Of a DNA stretch of 64,000 nt, positions 1 to 9,929 are shown piece by piece. This DNA comes from Desertimonas sp963732335. Its GTDB lineage: Bacteria > Actinomycetota > Acidimicrobiia > Acidimicrobiales > Ilumatobacteraceae. Location of the stretch: the NCBI GenBank assembly GCA_963732335.1, contig CAVSZO010000055.1, positions 31,084 to 95,083 on the forward strand, given 5' to 3'. The stretch's first letter is position 1. The number at the start of each line of letters is the position of its first letter. A program made the translations under genes and the position numbers. The notes beneath the pieces were generated by a model, which saw only the letters and a program-made list of their open reading frames with translations, was not told where the DNA came from and did no database searches.

Positions 1-2
1 TG

Positions 3-1068
3 ATCACGGCGTTCAACTTCCCCGTGGCGGTGTGGTCGTGGAACGCTGCCCTCGCCCTGGTCGCCGGCGACCCGGTGCTGTGGAAGCCGTCCGACAAGAC
101 GCCGCTGACCGCGCTGGCGTGCGACGCCCTGTTCCAGCAGGCCGCCACCGAGGTCGGTGCTCCGCGTGGCCTCAATCAGGTGCTGCAAGGAGGTGCCGAC
201 GTCGGCGCCGCCCTCGCCGCCCACCCCGGCGTCGCCATCGTGTCGGCGACCGGATCGACGAGGATGGGCCGCGCCGTCGCCCCGCTCGTCGCCGGTCGCT
301 TCGGACGGCTGATTCTCGAGCTCGGGGGCAACAACGCCGCGATCGTCGCTCCCACGGCTGACCTCGACCTCGCCGTGCGAGGGCATCGCCTTCTCCGCCG
401 TCGGCACCGCCGGGCAACGATGCACGAGCCTGCGCCGTCTCGTCGTCCACGACTCCGTGCACGACGAGCTCGTCGAGCGTCTGGCCAAGGCCTACGCCAC
501 GGTGCCGATCGGCGACCCGTTGGTGGACGGCACGCTCGTCGGTCCGTTGATCGACGGTGCCGCGTTCGACAACGTCACGGCGGCGATCGACACGGCGGCG
601 GCACAGGGCGGCACGCTCGTCGTCGGCGGCGAGCGGCAACTCGCTGACGAGGCCTCCGACGCCTACTACGTCTCCCCCGCGCTGATGACGATGCCCGCCC
701 AGACCGACATCGTGCGCACCGAGACGTTCGGGCCGTTGCTGTACGTCTTGCGCTACACGGAACTCGACGAGGCGATCGCCATCCACAACGACGTTCCGCA
801 GGGGCTGGCCTCGAGCATCTTCACCAACGACGTGCGCGAGGCCGAGCGGTTCATGGCCGCCGACGGATCGGACTGTGGCATCGCCAACGTCAACATCGGT
901 CCCTCGGGTGCCGAGATCGGCGGCGCCTTCGGTGGCGAGAAGGAGACCGGCGGCGGCCGCGAGTCCGGCTCCGACGCCTGGAAGGCGTACATGCGCCGCG
1001 CCACCAACACCGTCAACTACTCGACCTCGCTGCCACTCGCCCAGGGCGTCCAGTTCGACATCGACTGA
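3..1068 (+). CDS. ALDH7-type aldehyde dehydrogenase (5'-partial, frameshifted)
   Basis: NAD(P)-dependent aldehyde dehydrogenase, best matched to the ALDH7 (alpha-aminoadipic semialdehyde / piperideine-6-carboxylate) branch that oxidises semialdehydes in lysine or pipecolate breakdown. The window starts inside the gene at ITAFNFPVAVWSWNA. The cofactor-side motif LELGGNN is near position 320, the catalytic cysteine lies in GTAGQRCTS near 410, and the ALDH7 hallmark GGAFGGEKETGGGRESGSD is near the end. The frame breaks once near 381, where a single extra G would explain it, and the C-terminal 200 residues continue in another frame. The N-terminal third is outside the window. Family assignment is firm. 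The exact substrate is inferred. Confidence 0.85.
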
Positions 1069-1105
1069 GCCGGCGAAACTCCGCCGTCGGCGTACGCTCG
1101 ACGAT

Positions 1106-1878
1106 GTGAGAGTCGCCGCCGTGCAGCACGACATCGTGTGGAACGATCGCCAGGCGAACTTCGACCGACTGGCGCCACGCATCCGCGATGCAGCGACGTG
1201 TGGCGCCGAGCTCGTCGTCCTCACGGAGACGTTCTCGACCGGATTCGTGGTCGACGTCGCCGACATCGGCGAACCGGAAGACGGGCCATCGGCGCAGTTC
1301 CTCGCCGCTCAGGCTGCCGAGCACGGCGTCTGGGTTTGCGGTTCGCTGCCCGGAGATCCCCCACGATCCCGGCGCAGGCTGATCGCCGCCCGTTCAACAG
1401 CTTCGTCTTCGCCGGACCCGACGGAACGATCCACCGGTACCGCAAGATCCACTCGTTCACCTACGGCGGCGAGCCGAAGCACTTCCGTGCCGGCGACGAG
1501 TTGACGACCTTCACCATCGCCGGCACCCGAGTGACACCGCTGGTCTGCTACGACCTCCGCTTCGCCGACGAGTTCTGGCAGCGTGCCACCGGCACCGACG
1601 TCTACATCGTCACCGCCAACTGGCCCGCTCCCCGGCGCCTCCACTGGCAGTTGTTGCTGCAGGCGCGAGCGATCGAGAACCTGGCGTACGTCGTCGGCTG
1701 CAACCGCGTCGGCTCCGGTGGGGGTCTCGACTACGCCGGCGACAGCCGGGTGGTCGACCCACTCGGCGAGTTGCTGGCGACCGCAGCCGGCGACGAGACG
1801 ATGCTGCTGGCGACGATCGATCCCGATCGGGTCGCCGACGTGCGGGCGCGGTTCGGGTTCCTCGACGACCGTCGCTGA
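1106..1878 (+). CDS. Nitrilase/omega-amidase family carbon-nitrogen hydrolase (frameshifted)
   Basis: Cytoplasmic hydrolase of the nitrilase superfamily, close to the omega-amidase/YafV branch that hydrolyses alpha-keto acid amides. The Glu-Lys-Cys triad is visible: E41 in LTETFSTGF, the lysine in YRKIHSF and the cysteine in LVCYDLRF. The GTG start at 1106 begins VRVAAVQHDIVWN, typical of the family N-terminus. One frame break lies near 1360, between VWVCGSLP and FNSFVFAGPDG. Total length of about 257 residues fits the family. It starts 38 bp after the aldehyde dehydrogenase on the same strand, so co-transcription is plausible. Substrate unknown. Confidence 0.85.
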
Positions 1879-1943
1879 CGCACCTCCTATGCTCCGCGCC
1901 GTGGACCGGTGCATACGAAGCGGCAATCGACCGATACGACACG

Positions 1944-2936
1944 ATGCAGTACCGCCGGTGCGGGCGCAGCGGACTCAAGCTGCCCGCTGTTTCGCTCGGG
2001 CTGTGGCACAACTTCGGCCACGACCGGCCGTACGACACGCAGCGGGCGATCGTGCGTCGAGCGTTCGACCTCGGCGTCACCCACTTCGATCTGGCCAACA
2101 ACTACGGCCCGCCGTACGGTTCGGCGGAGGTCAACTTCGGGCGGATGCTGGCGAGCGACCTCGCCCCGTACCGCGACGAGCTGGTGATCTCGACGAAGGC
2201 CGGCTACGACATGTGGCCGGGGCCCTACGGCGATTGGGGGTCGCGGAAGTATCTGCTGGCGTCGCTCGACCAGTCACTGGCGCGGATGGGGCTCGACTAC
2301 GTCGACATCTTCTACTCGCACCGAGTCGACCCCGAGACACCGCTGGAGGAGACGATGGGAGCGCTCGACACAGCCGTGCGCTCCGGGCGCGCCCTCTATG
2401 CCGGCATCTCGTCGTACAACTCGGCCCGGACTCGGGAAGCGGCGGCGATCCTCGGCGAACTCGGAACGCCACTGCTCATCCATCAGCCGTCCTACTCGAT
2501 GATCAACCGCTGGATCGAGGACGACCGTCTGCTCGACACCCTCGAGGAGGTCGGAGCCGGATGCATCGCCTTCTCGCCGCTCGCCCAAGGGCTCCTCACC
2601 GACCGCTATCTCGACGGTGTGCCGCCGGACTCCCGGGTCGCCACCGGCGGGGCGATGGGCCGCGACATGCTCACCGAGGACCGCCTCGCCCGCGTCCGTG
2701 CCCTCAACGAGGTAGCCGCTCGCCGCGGTCAGACGCTCGCCCAACTCGCCCTCGCCTGGGCGCTGCGCGACCCACGAATGACCTCGCTGGTGATCGGAGC
2801 GAGCAGCATCGCCCAGCTCGAGGCCAACGTCGGCGCTCTCGAACGACTCGATCTCACCGGTGACGAGCTGGCCGAGATCGACCGTCTGGCGACGGACGCC
2901 GACGTCAACCTCTGGGCTCGCTCGAGCTCCGCCTGA
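1944..2936 (+). CDS. Aldo/keto reductase (YghZ/GPR-like)
   Basis: Intact 330-residue NADPH-dependent aldo/keto reductase of the Kv-beta/L-glyceraldehyde-3-phosphate reductase-like subfamily. The catalytic tetrad is visible as D49 and Y54 in FDLANNYG, K85 in ISTKAGY and H126 in FYSHRVD. The NADPH-binding end is seen in LVIGASSIAQLEANV near the C-terminus. The ATG at 1944 begins MQYRRCGRSGLKLP, the standard family start. It lies 65 bp after the nitrilase on the same strand. Substrate cannot be told from sequence; detoxification of aldehydes or methylglyoxal is the common role. It is one of few genes here with no frame break. Confidence 0.9.
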   Translation: MQYRRCGRSGLKLPAVSLGLWHNFGHDRPYDTQRAIVRRAFDLGVTHFDLANNYGPPYGSAEVNFGRMLASDLAPYRDELVISTKAGYDMWPGPYGDWGSRKYLLASLDQSLARMGLDYVDIFYSHRVDPETPLEETMGALDTAVRSGRALYAGISSYNSARTREAAAILGELGTPLLIHQPSYSMINRWIEDDRLLDTLEEVGAGCIAFSPLAQGLLTDRYLDGVPPDSRVATGGAMGRDMLTEDRLARVRALNEVAARRGQTLAQLALAWALRDPRMTSLVIGASSIAQLEANVGALERLDLTGDELAEIDRLATDADVNLWARSSSA

Positions 2937-3002
2937 CTGGTCATCAAGCCGCGCGGATCGAGCTGGCTTCGGCGCCGCGAGGCCGACGCCTACGCTGCGG
3001 GC

Positions 3003-3590
3003 ATGTCCGACAACCCGCACCTGCCGCGTTGGCGAGGCGTCAACCACCTCGCCCTCGTCACGACCGACATGGATGCCACCACACGCTTCTACCACGGCGT
3101 CCTGGGCGCTCGGCTCGTCGCCACCATCGGCACGCCAGGTTTCCGGCACTACTTCTTCGAGATCGGCGACGGGAACACGATTGCCTTCTTCGAGTACCAC
3201 GACGCCGAGATCGAGAGCTTCGCCAAGCCCGCCGGTGTGCCCGACCCGCGGGCGATGCAGTTCGACCATCTCTCCCTCAACGTCGCCGACGAGCATGCCC
3301 TGGAGTCGCTGCGCTCCCGACTGAAGAGCTTCGGCTGCGAGGTCACCGACGTCGTCGATCACGGCGTGATGCGCTCGATCTACTTCACCGATCCCAACGG
3401 CATTGCCCTCGAGGCATCGTGGTGGGTCACCGATGCCACCGGCCGCGACGCCGACTACGGCGACCGTGACCTCTTCGCCGATCTCGACCCGGTGCCCGCT
3501 GTCCGCGAGCTCGCCGAGACCGGCAACGTCCAGGACACACCGGTCACCACCTTGACCCACGACCCGACCGACATCGCCGATCCGGCCTGA
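3003..3590 (+). CDS. VOC (glyoxalase/extradiol dioxygenase fold) family protein
   Basis: Intact 195-residue protein of the vicinal-oxygen-chelate fold. The first beta-alpha-beta unit reads VNHLALVTTDMDATTRFYHG and the second begins QFDHLSLNVADEHALESL. Candidate metal ligands are the histidines in VNHLAL and FDHLSL and the glutamate in GIALEAS. The family includes glyoxalase I, extradiol dioxygenases and epimerases. The sequence alone does not choose among them. Residues 140-195 are an acidic tail rich in aspartate. It is the fourth gene of a same-strand run with the aldehyde dehydrogenase, nitrilase and aldo/keto reductase. Confidence 0.85.
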   Translation: MSDNPHLPRWRGVNHLALVTTDMDATTRFYHGVLGARLVATIGTPGFRHYFFEIGDGNTIAFFEYHDAEIESFAKPAGVPDPRAMQFDHLSLNVADEHALESLRSRLKSFGCEVTDVVDHGVMRSIYFTDPNGIALEASWWVTDATGRDADYGDRDLFADLDPVPAVRELAETGNVQDTPVTTLTHDPTDIADPA

Positions 3591-3626
3591 CCCAACTGGG
3601 CAGCAAGCGCATCATTTTTGGGTCGT

Positions 3627-3652
3627 GGCGGCTGATCAATGGACCAGCCGCC
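3627..3652 (+). other. Hairpin after the VOC gene
   Basis: Perfect 8-bp inverted repeat GGCGGCTG (3627-3634) and CAGCCGCC (3645-3652) around a 10-nt loop, 36 bp after the VOC stop codon. There is no following T-tract, so it is at best a factor-dependent or weak terminator for the run ending at 3590. Confidence 0.45.
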
Positions 3653-3748
3653 GAGCTCCAGGCGGGCAAATAATTTGGTGACAAACCGGTGTCGAGCAAG
3701 CTACGTTCCGCCTGCGCTCCGGGACGGCGGACCCGGGCGCAACCCTTT

Positions 3749-3789
3749 GCGTCAGCGGGCCGGCCGATCAAGGGTCGGCTCGCTGACGC
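3749..3789 (-). terminator. Long stem-loop downstream of the 3808-4408 gene
   Basis: Outer arms GCGTCAGCG (3749-3757) and CGCTGACGC (3781-3789) pair perfectly. The inner sequence GGCCGGCC/GGGTCGGCT continues the helix to about 17 pairs including G-T wobbles. It starts 18 bp beyond the stop of the minus-strand gene ending at 3808 and lies between two convergent units. No clear T-tract follows on either strand. It most likely ends transcription of the minus-strand gene. Confidence 0.5.
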
Positions 3790-3807
3790 AGCCCAGGTGG
3801 AGTCGGC

Positions 3808-4408
3808 TCAGCTGGCTGCGGCGCGGCCCTCGAGGAAGAAGTCGGTGATCGCGGCGACTTCGTCGAGGTCAACGGCGTCGCGTGCGGCGCCGAACCGGGC
3901 GTTCCAGAATGCCCCCGATCGTCGGCGCCACGGCGCGACGTAGGCGTACGGACGAGGCCAGGCCGAGTCTCCCGGCGACACGCCGTAGGTCACCTCGTCC
4001 ACGACCACGGCGAGGTCGAAGTGTTCCGGCCAGAGGACCGGCTCGGCTGCGTCGAACGCGTCACGGAGCGCCGCATCGCCCGTGGCGAACCATGATGCGA
4101 TCGACGCCGCGGCGGCGGCATCGACAACGAGCGGATCGTCTTCACCAATCCCGGATCCGTCGAAATAGAGCCCTTCAGGAGGCCCCACGTCGATGCCGAG
4201 GGCGACGGCGACCTGGCGAGCCGTTCCGGTGAGTGGTTGACGCCGGATCGCGTGGACGAGGTCGATCCCGTCGACGCGTACGTCGGACACGATTCCTCCG
4301 AAGCCGCCAGGTGTCACCCGCAGCCTGATCGTGCCCTGGATCTCGGTACTGCGGCCCGGCGATCAGCAGCTCGGCGACCCCGTGCAACGCCCGACGGGTC
4401 GACGTCAC
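3808..4408 (-). CDS. Unrecognised acidic protein (frameshifted)
   Basis: I do not recognise this protein. It begins MTSTRRALHGVAELLIAGP at 4408 and continues in another frame from about 4346 as IRLRVTPGGFGGIVSDVRV, giving about 199 residues. The continuity of the joined reading supports a single gene with one base gained or lost. The protein has no membrane segment or signal peptide and is rich in Asp, Ala and Val. The middle carries a PPEGLYFDGSGI stretch and the end reads AAITDFFLEGRAAAS. The run TRRALHGVAELLIAGPQYR-x-GTIRLRV is the best handle for a search. It is followed by a strong hairpin at 3749-3789. Function unknown. Confidence 0.6.
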
Positions 4409-4498
4409 GAGGTCATGGTGCAGGTGGCGGTGTCGACCTCGGTCGATCTGCGGACGCCAGCGTCTACGCGACTACACCGCCAACTGACGCAGATCGGT

Positions 4499-5179
<681 letters not shown>

Positions 5180-5218
5180 GTCGGCTCCAGTCTGGCGTCC
5201 GGCTGCAACACTTGGCAC

Positions 5219-6618
5219 GTGCTCCACCGGCCACGGCTGCCCCTGCGCACCAAGGTGTCGGTGTTCTTCGGTCTCCTGGCCCTCGTCACGACGGTGACGC
5301 TGTCGGTCGTGACGTACACGTTCGCCCGTCGCGCGTTGCTCGAGGAACGGGAGACGGAGGCGCAGCAGCAGGCGATCAGCAACGCCCGCGAGGTGCTCCG
5401 TCTGCTGAGCGCCGGGACGGAGGACTTCGGCGACCGCTTTGCCGAACGTGCGCAGCCGGCCGACGATGACGGCTTCAACTACGCCGTTCCACAGCGACGG
5501 AAGCTCGGTCGCCTCCAACGTCTCTGCCCCGGATGCCTTCCCACCCGAGCTGAGGGCGGCGGTCGAGGACGGGACCGCCGGGATGCAACGGTTCCGGTTC
5601 GGGGGCGACGTCTATCCTCGGTGTCGGCGTCCCACTGGTCGAGGTCGACGCCGAGTACTTCGAGGCGTTCCCGATCGACGACACCGAACAGACGCTTCGT
5701 GTGCTGCTGCTCTCCCTGGCGATCGGGTCTGCCGTCATCACGTTGCTCGCCGCGTCGGTCGGCGTGTGGACGAGTCGTCGGCTGCTTCGGCCGCTCGACC
5801 GCATCAGCGTGGCGGCCGGCCAGATCGCCGCCGGCGACCTCGACACCCGGGTGTCTCCAGAAGGCGACCCCGACCTCGCCCCGATCGTCGACTCGTTCAA
5901 CGCGATGGCCGACGCCGTCCAGGCCCGAGTAGAGCGGGAGGCTCGGTTCGCCTCCGACGTCAGCCACGAGCTGCGTACTCCGATCACCGCCCTCGCCGCG
6001 GCGACCGAGGTGCTCGAAGGCGCGCCGCGACGAGATGCCGGCACGGGCACGTCAAGCTGTCGACGTGATCATCAGCCAGATCCGCCGCTTCGACGGGATG
6101 GTGCTCGATCTCCTCGAATTGTCCCGCATCGACGCCGGCGCCGCCGACCTCCACCTCGAGACCCTCGACATCGCCGAGCTGTGCCGGCGCGTCGCCGGGC
6201 ATGCCGGGTTTGCTGCCGTCCCCATCGACGTCGATCCCGACGCACCGACGGCGGCTCGCGTCGACCGGGTGCGCTTCGAGCGGGTGCTCGGCAACCTGCT
6301 CGCCAACGCCGAGCAGCACGCCGGTGGTCCCGTGCGCATCGCCGTCGAGGCGACCGAACCGGGCTTCGTGCTCGTCGTCGTCGAGGACGCCGGCCCCGGC
6401 GTCGCCGACGACGAGAAGGAGCAGATCTTCGAACGCTTCACGCGCGGCAGCGCAGTCACGCCATCGTGTCGGTACCGGTCTCGGTCTCGCCCTCGTCGCC
6501 GAACACGCCGGCGCCCTCGGTGGGGCGGCGTGGGTCGAGGACCGACCGGGCGGCGGGGCACGTTTCGTCGTGCGGCTGCGGGCAGCCCGCACGGCAACCG
6601 CCCGAGGCCGACGAGTGA
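5219..6618 (+). CDS. Membrane sensor histidine kinase with HAMP domain (several frame breaks)
   Basis: Sensor kinase for the adjacent regulator. Order of parts: N-terminal membrane helix (VFFGLLALVTTVTLSVV), extracytoplasmic loop, second helix (LLLSLAIGSAVITLLAASV, near 5700), HAMP (RRLLRPLDRISVAAGQIAAGDLD), HisKA with FASDVSHELRTPI, then HATPase with FERVLGNLLANAEQH (N box), EDAGPGV (G1) and GTGLGLALVAEHAG (G2). The frame changes near 5495, 5640, 6030, 6465 and 6575, so the kinase exists here only as a reconstruction of about 466 residues. The likely stop is the TGA at 6616-6618, overlapping the GTG start of the next gene. All catalytic boxes are present, which argues against a decayed gene. 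Confidence 0.8.
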
Positions 6619-7315
6619 AGCGCCGATTCGCCCTCATCTGCCTCGCGGCGATGTCGCTGACGGCAGGCTGCGGCATCGGCGGCAGCGACCAGGTCGAGGA
6701 GGTCGATGCCGACCTCCTCGGCGGCCTCAACGAGCCGACCGCCGAGACGTCGACACCGGACGGAAGCGACCCGCCGTCGACGCTCGACGCCCGGGTCGAC
6801 GACCTCCGTGGCGACCGAGACGGTCCGTCTTGTACTTCATCGAGGGTTCGCAGCTGCGTGCCGTCGACGTCGAGGTCCCCGTCGACACGTCGTTGCGCGG
6901 TCAGCTGCGCCTGCTCGAAGAAGGCCCGCCCGCCGACTACGCCGACGCCGGCGTGCGCACCGCCCTGGTCCCGGACCTGATCAGCGGGGTGGCCCGCTGG
7001 GGTGGCGACGGGGCGCGGGTGACGTTCGACGCCAGCTTGTTCGACGGTGTCGACGATGCCGATCAGCTGTTGATGGTCGGCCAGATCGTGCTCACCCTCA
7101 CCGACCAACCCGGCATCGACGAAGTCAACTTCACCGTCGATGGTGAGCCGATTCGGGTGTTCCGGGGCGACAACACGCTGAGCGAGCCGGGCCAGGCGGT
7201 GGGGCGCGGCGACTACGAGCTGCTGCTGACCGACGCCTCGGCGCGGACGGTCGAGTCGAGCAGCGCCACCACCGAGGCGAGCCGTTCGTCGGTCAGCCTC
7301 ACCTCCGGTCCCTGA
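6615..7315 (+). CDS. GerMN-domain lipoprotein (frameshifted)
   Basis: Predicted lipoprotein: VKRRFALICLAAMSLTAGC gives a charged N-terminus, hydrophobic core and lipobox cysteine at residue 19. After a linker rich in Thr, Glu and Asp, the frame changes near 6830. The remainder (VLYFIEGSQLRAVDVEVP...LRLLEEGPPADY...) matches the GerMN domain of spore/LpqB-type proteins. The GTG start at 6615 overlaps the kinase stop by 4 bp, so it is translationally coupled to the kinase. In actinobacteria LpqB, also a GerMN lipoprotein, follows MtrAB and modulates that kinase, so a similar accessory role is inferred. Its last 100 bp overlap the convergent IclR gene. Confidence 0.75.
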
Positions 7316-7994
7316 ACGGCCACCGCCGCGGCTGGCCCGCCGGCGTTGGGCACAGCCACGGCGATGGCCCGAACGCCAGGATCACGTTCGCCGTCGTTGA
7401 GCGACCACCCTCGACGGCGGATCGCTTCAAGTTCGGCGACGAGCAGCGCCGGCTCCGTCAGCGTCCGCTCGGTGAAGCGCTCCAGCGTCGCCGAGCGCGG
7501 CCACCTCGGCCGCTGGGTCGTCGGCGAGTGCGAGGAGCATCTTGCCCATCGCCGAGGCGTGGATCGGCACCCGCGCCCCGATCCCGGCATCGAACCGCAG
7601 GGGCTTGGCGGAGGGCACGTGATCGGCGATCAGCACCTCGTTGCCGACGCGGGTCCCGAGGCTGGCGGACTCGCCGGTCTCGGCGGCGAGGAGTCGCAAC
7701 GCCTCGTGCCAGCGGTTGAGCCCGAGTCGAGCTTCGGCCCGGCGGCCGAGGGCGATCAGGCCGACGCCGAGGTGGTAGCGCTCCGTGTCCGGGTCCTGGG
7801 CAACGAGGCCGGCCGCGGCGAGTGCCTTGAGGAGGCGATGTGTCGTGCTCACGGTGAGCCCGGATGCAGCCGCCAGAGCAGTGACACCGAGATCGTCCGG
7901 CGGCTGACTCGAGCAACCCCAGCACACGAAGGGCCCGGTCGACGGCCTGGGTCCCGGTGCGCCCGTCCCGGCTGCCTAGTTCCTCGCCCGGCAC
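7213..7994 (-). CDS. IclR-family transcriptional regulator (frameshifted)
   Basis: Helix-turn-helix regulator of about 260 residues. The N-terminal winged helix reads AVDRALRVLGLLES then ALAAASGLTVSTTHRLLKAL. The C-terminal effector domain has the family signature RVPIHASAMGKMLLA near 7540 and ends VRLTDERLASVVALL. Frame breaks lie near 7900 and 7490. The start at 7994 is 70 bp from, and divergent to, the NitT/TauT-type importer at 8065. This is the classical layout for an IclR regulator controlling its neighbour. A candidate inverted-repeat operator lies between them. The effector is unknown. Confidence 0.8.
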
Positions 7995-8002
7995 GGCGAC
8001 AG

Positions 8003-8056
8003 TTTGCTACATTTCGATCTTCCACGTTGCGAAGTAGTCATTCCGTGATGTAGAAA
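8003..8056. promoter_or_regulatory. Candidate IclR operator region
   Basis: Imperfect inverted repeat TTTGCTACAT (8003-8012) and ATGTAGAAA (8048-8056) in the 70-bp gap between the divergent IclR gene and the importer. A further half-like GAAGTAG lies between them at 8031-8037. Placement fits an autoregulated divergent operator. No binding data are available. Confidence 0.35.
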
Positions 8057-8064
8057 AGCCGACA

Positions 8065-9169
8065 ATGTCAGTCAGAATTCGTCCAAGGTCTCCCCGCCGT
8101 CGTGTCCTGCTCGGCGCCGCCGCGGTCGTCTCGCTCGCTCGCCGGCGGGGCGACGGCGTCGGCTGCGTCCCCGCATCCCGCCGACGCCGAGCCCGTGACG
8201 CTGCGCCTCGGCTACTTCCCCAACGTCACCCACGCCCCGGCCATCGTCGGCGTCGACAGCGGCGCCTTCGCCGAGGCGCTGGGGCCGAACGTCACGCTGG
8301 AGGTCTCCCACTTCAACGCCGGCGGCGAGGCAATCGAGGCGCTGCTCTCCGGAGCGATCGACGCCACGTTCATCGGCCCCAACCCGGCGATCAACGGTTT
8401 CGCCCAATCCGAGGGCGAGGCGTTGCGGATCGTCGCCGGCACCACATCGGGCGGGGCGAGCCTGGTCGTCGCCGAGGGGATCGACTCCCCCGAGGACCTC
8501 GGTTCGGAAACCAAGCTCGCCTCGCCCGCCCTCGGCAACACCCAGGACGTCGCCCTGCGCGCCTGGCTCGCCGAGAACGGCTTCGCCACCGACACCGCCG
8601 GCGGCGGCGATGTCCCCGTCGTCAACATCGAGAACGCCGAGGCGCTCACCCTGTTCCAGGAAGGCGAGATCGACGGCGCCTGGGTGCCCGAACCGTGGGC
8701 GACCCGGCTGATCCTCGAAGGTGGTGGCCACGTGCTCGTCGACGAACGCGACCTGTGGCCCGACGGTGAGTTCGTGACGACGCACCTCATCGTCGAGACC
8801 GGATTCCTCGAGGAGCAGCCCGACGTCGTCGCTGGGCTGCTCAACGGACTGGTCGACACGATCGACACGATCAACGCCGATCCGGCGGCCGCCACTGCGG
8901 CGACGAACGACGGCATCGAGGCGATCACGGCGAACCGCCTCGCCGACGAGACGATCGCCGGTGCGTTCGAGAACCTCACGTTCACCGTCGATCCGATCGC
9001 CTCCTCGCTGCAGGGCTCCGCCGACGATGCCGTCGCCGTCGGCCTGCTCGACGAGGTCGACCTCACGGCATCTACGACCTGACCCTGCTCAACGAGGTCC
9101 TCGCCGAGCGCGGGCTCGACCCAGTCAGCGACGACCTCTCCGACCCCAACGACCACGGAGGCCGCGTGA
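8065..9169 (+). CDS. NitT/TauT-family ABC substrate-binding protein (frameshifted)
   Basis: Periplasmic-type binding protein of the SsuA/TauA/THI5 fold. It begins MSVRIRPRSPRRRVLLGAA, a twin-arginine-like or Sec signal whose hydrophobic core is split by a 4-base duplication (TCGC) near 8135. Removing it gives a clean AAAVVSLAGGATASAA signal end. The mature part has VTLRLGYFPNVTHAP, LSGAIDATFIGPNPAI and WVPEPWATRLI, typical of this family. A second break near 9064 leads into GIYDLTLLNEVLAERGLDP, and a third near 9145 would give the stop at 9167-9169, overlapping the next start. Ligands in the family include sulfonates, nitrate, taurine and pyrimidine precursors. Which one applies here is unknown. 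Confidence 0.85.
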
Positions 9170-9929
9170 GCCCGAGCGACGCGCCTGTGATCACGCCTGT
9201 CCGGGGTCACGCAAGACGTTCGGCCACGGGCGCGAGGCGGTCACCGCGCTGCGCGACATCGATCTCGTCGGTGCACCAAGGCGAGGTCGTCTGTCTCGTC
9301 GGCGCATCGGGCTGCGGCAAGTCGACGATCCTCAATCTCGTCGCCGGACTCGACGAGCCGACCGGCCGGCACGGTGTCGACGCGGAGCCGGCCGGCGCTT
9401 GATGTTCCAGGACCCGGCCCTGTTCCCGTGGCTCACCGTGCGGGCGAACGTCGAGCTGCCGATGCGGCTCGCCGGCGTCGGCAAGCAGCAGCGTCGCCAG
9501 CGCGCCGAAGCGCTGCTCGAGACCGTCCACCTCGGTGGGTTCGCCAAGAAGCGTCCGCACCAGCTGTCCGGGGGCATGCGCCAACGGGCGGCGATGGCCC
9601 GTGCGTTCGCCCAGGACGCCGACATCCTGTTGATGGACGAGCCGTTCGGCGCCCTCGACGCGATGACCCGGGACGCCCTCCACGACGAGTTGGAGGCGCT
9701 CACCCGCCAGCGCGGGCTGACGGTCCTGTTCGTCACCCACAACGTCCGCGAGGCGGCGCGCCTGGGCGACCGCATCGTCGTGCTGTCGCCGCGGCCCGGT
9801 CGGGTCACGGCGACGTTCGACGTCGACATCGCCCATCCGCGCCGGATCGAGGCGCCCGACGTCGCCGCCCTCGCCCTCGAAGTCACCAACTCGCTACGCG
9901 CCGAGGCGCTGGTCCATGCTCGCAGCTGA
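9166..9929 (+). CDS. NitT/TauT-type ABC transporter ATP-binding protein (frameshifted)
   Basis: ATPase subunit of the importer, about 254 residues. It has Walker A GASGCGKST (near 9303), signature LSGGMRQR (near 9565), Walker B DILLMDEPFGALD and H-loop FVTHN. The GTG start at 9166 overlaps the preceding binding-protein stop. The frame changes near 9215, 9275 and 9395. The intervening reading KTFGHGREAVTALRDIDL is recoverable and normal for the family. All nucleotide-binding motifs are intact once joined. Its end overlaps the permease start by 14 bp. Confidence 0.85.

Noticed and set aside
2274..3560. Long minus-strand open frame (428 codons) over the aldo/keto reductase and VOC genes
   Set aside because: It is antisense to two clear genes, has no recognisable motif and follows the usual high-GC shadow-frame pattern.
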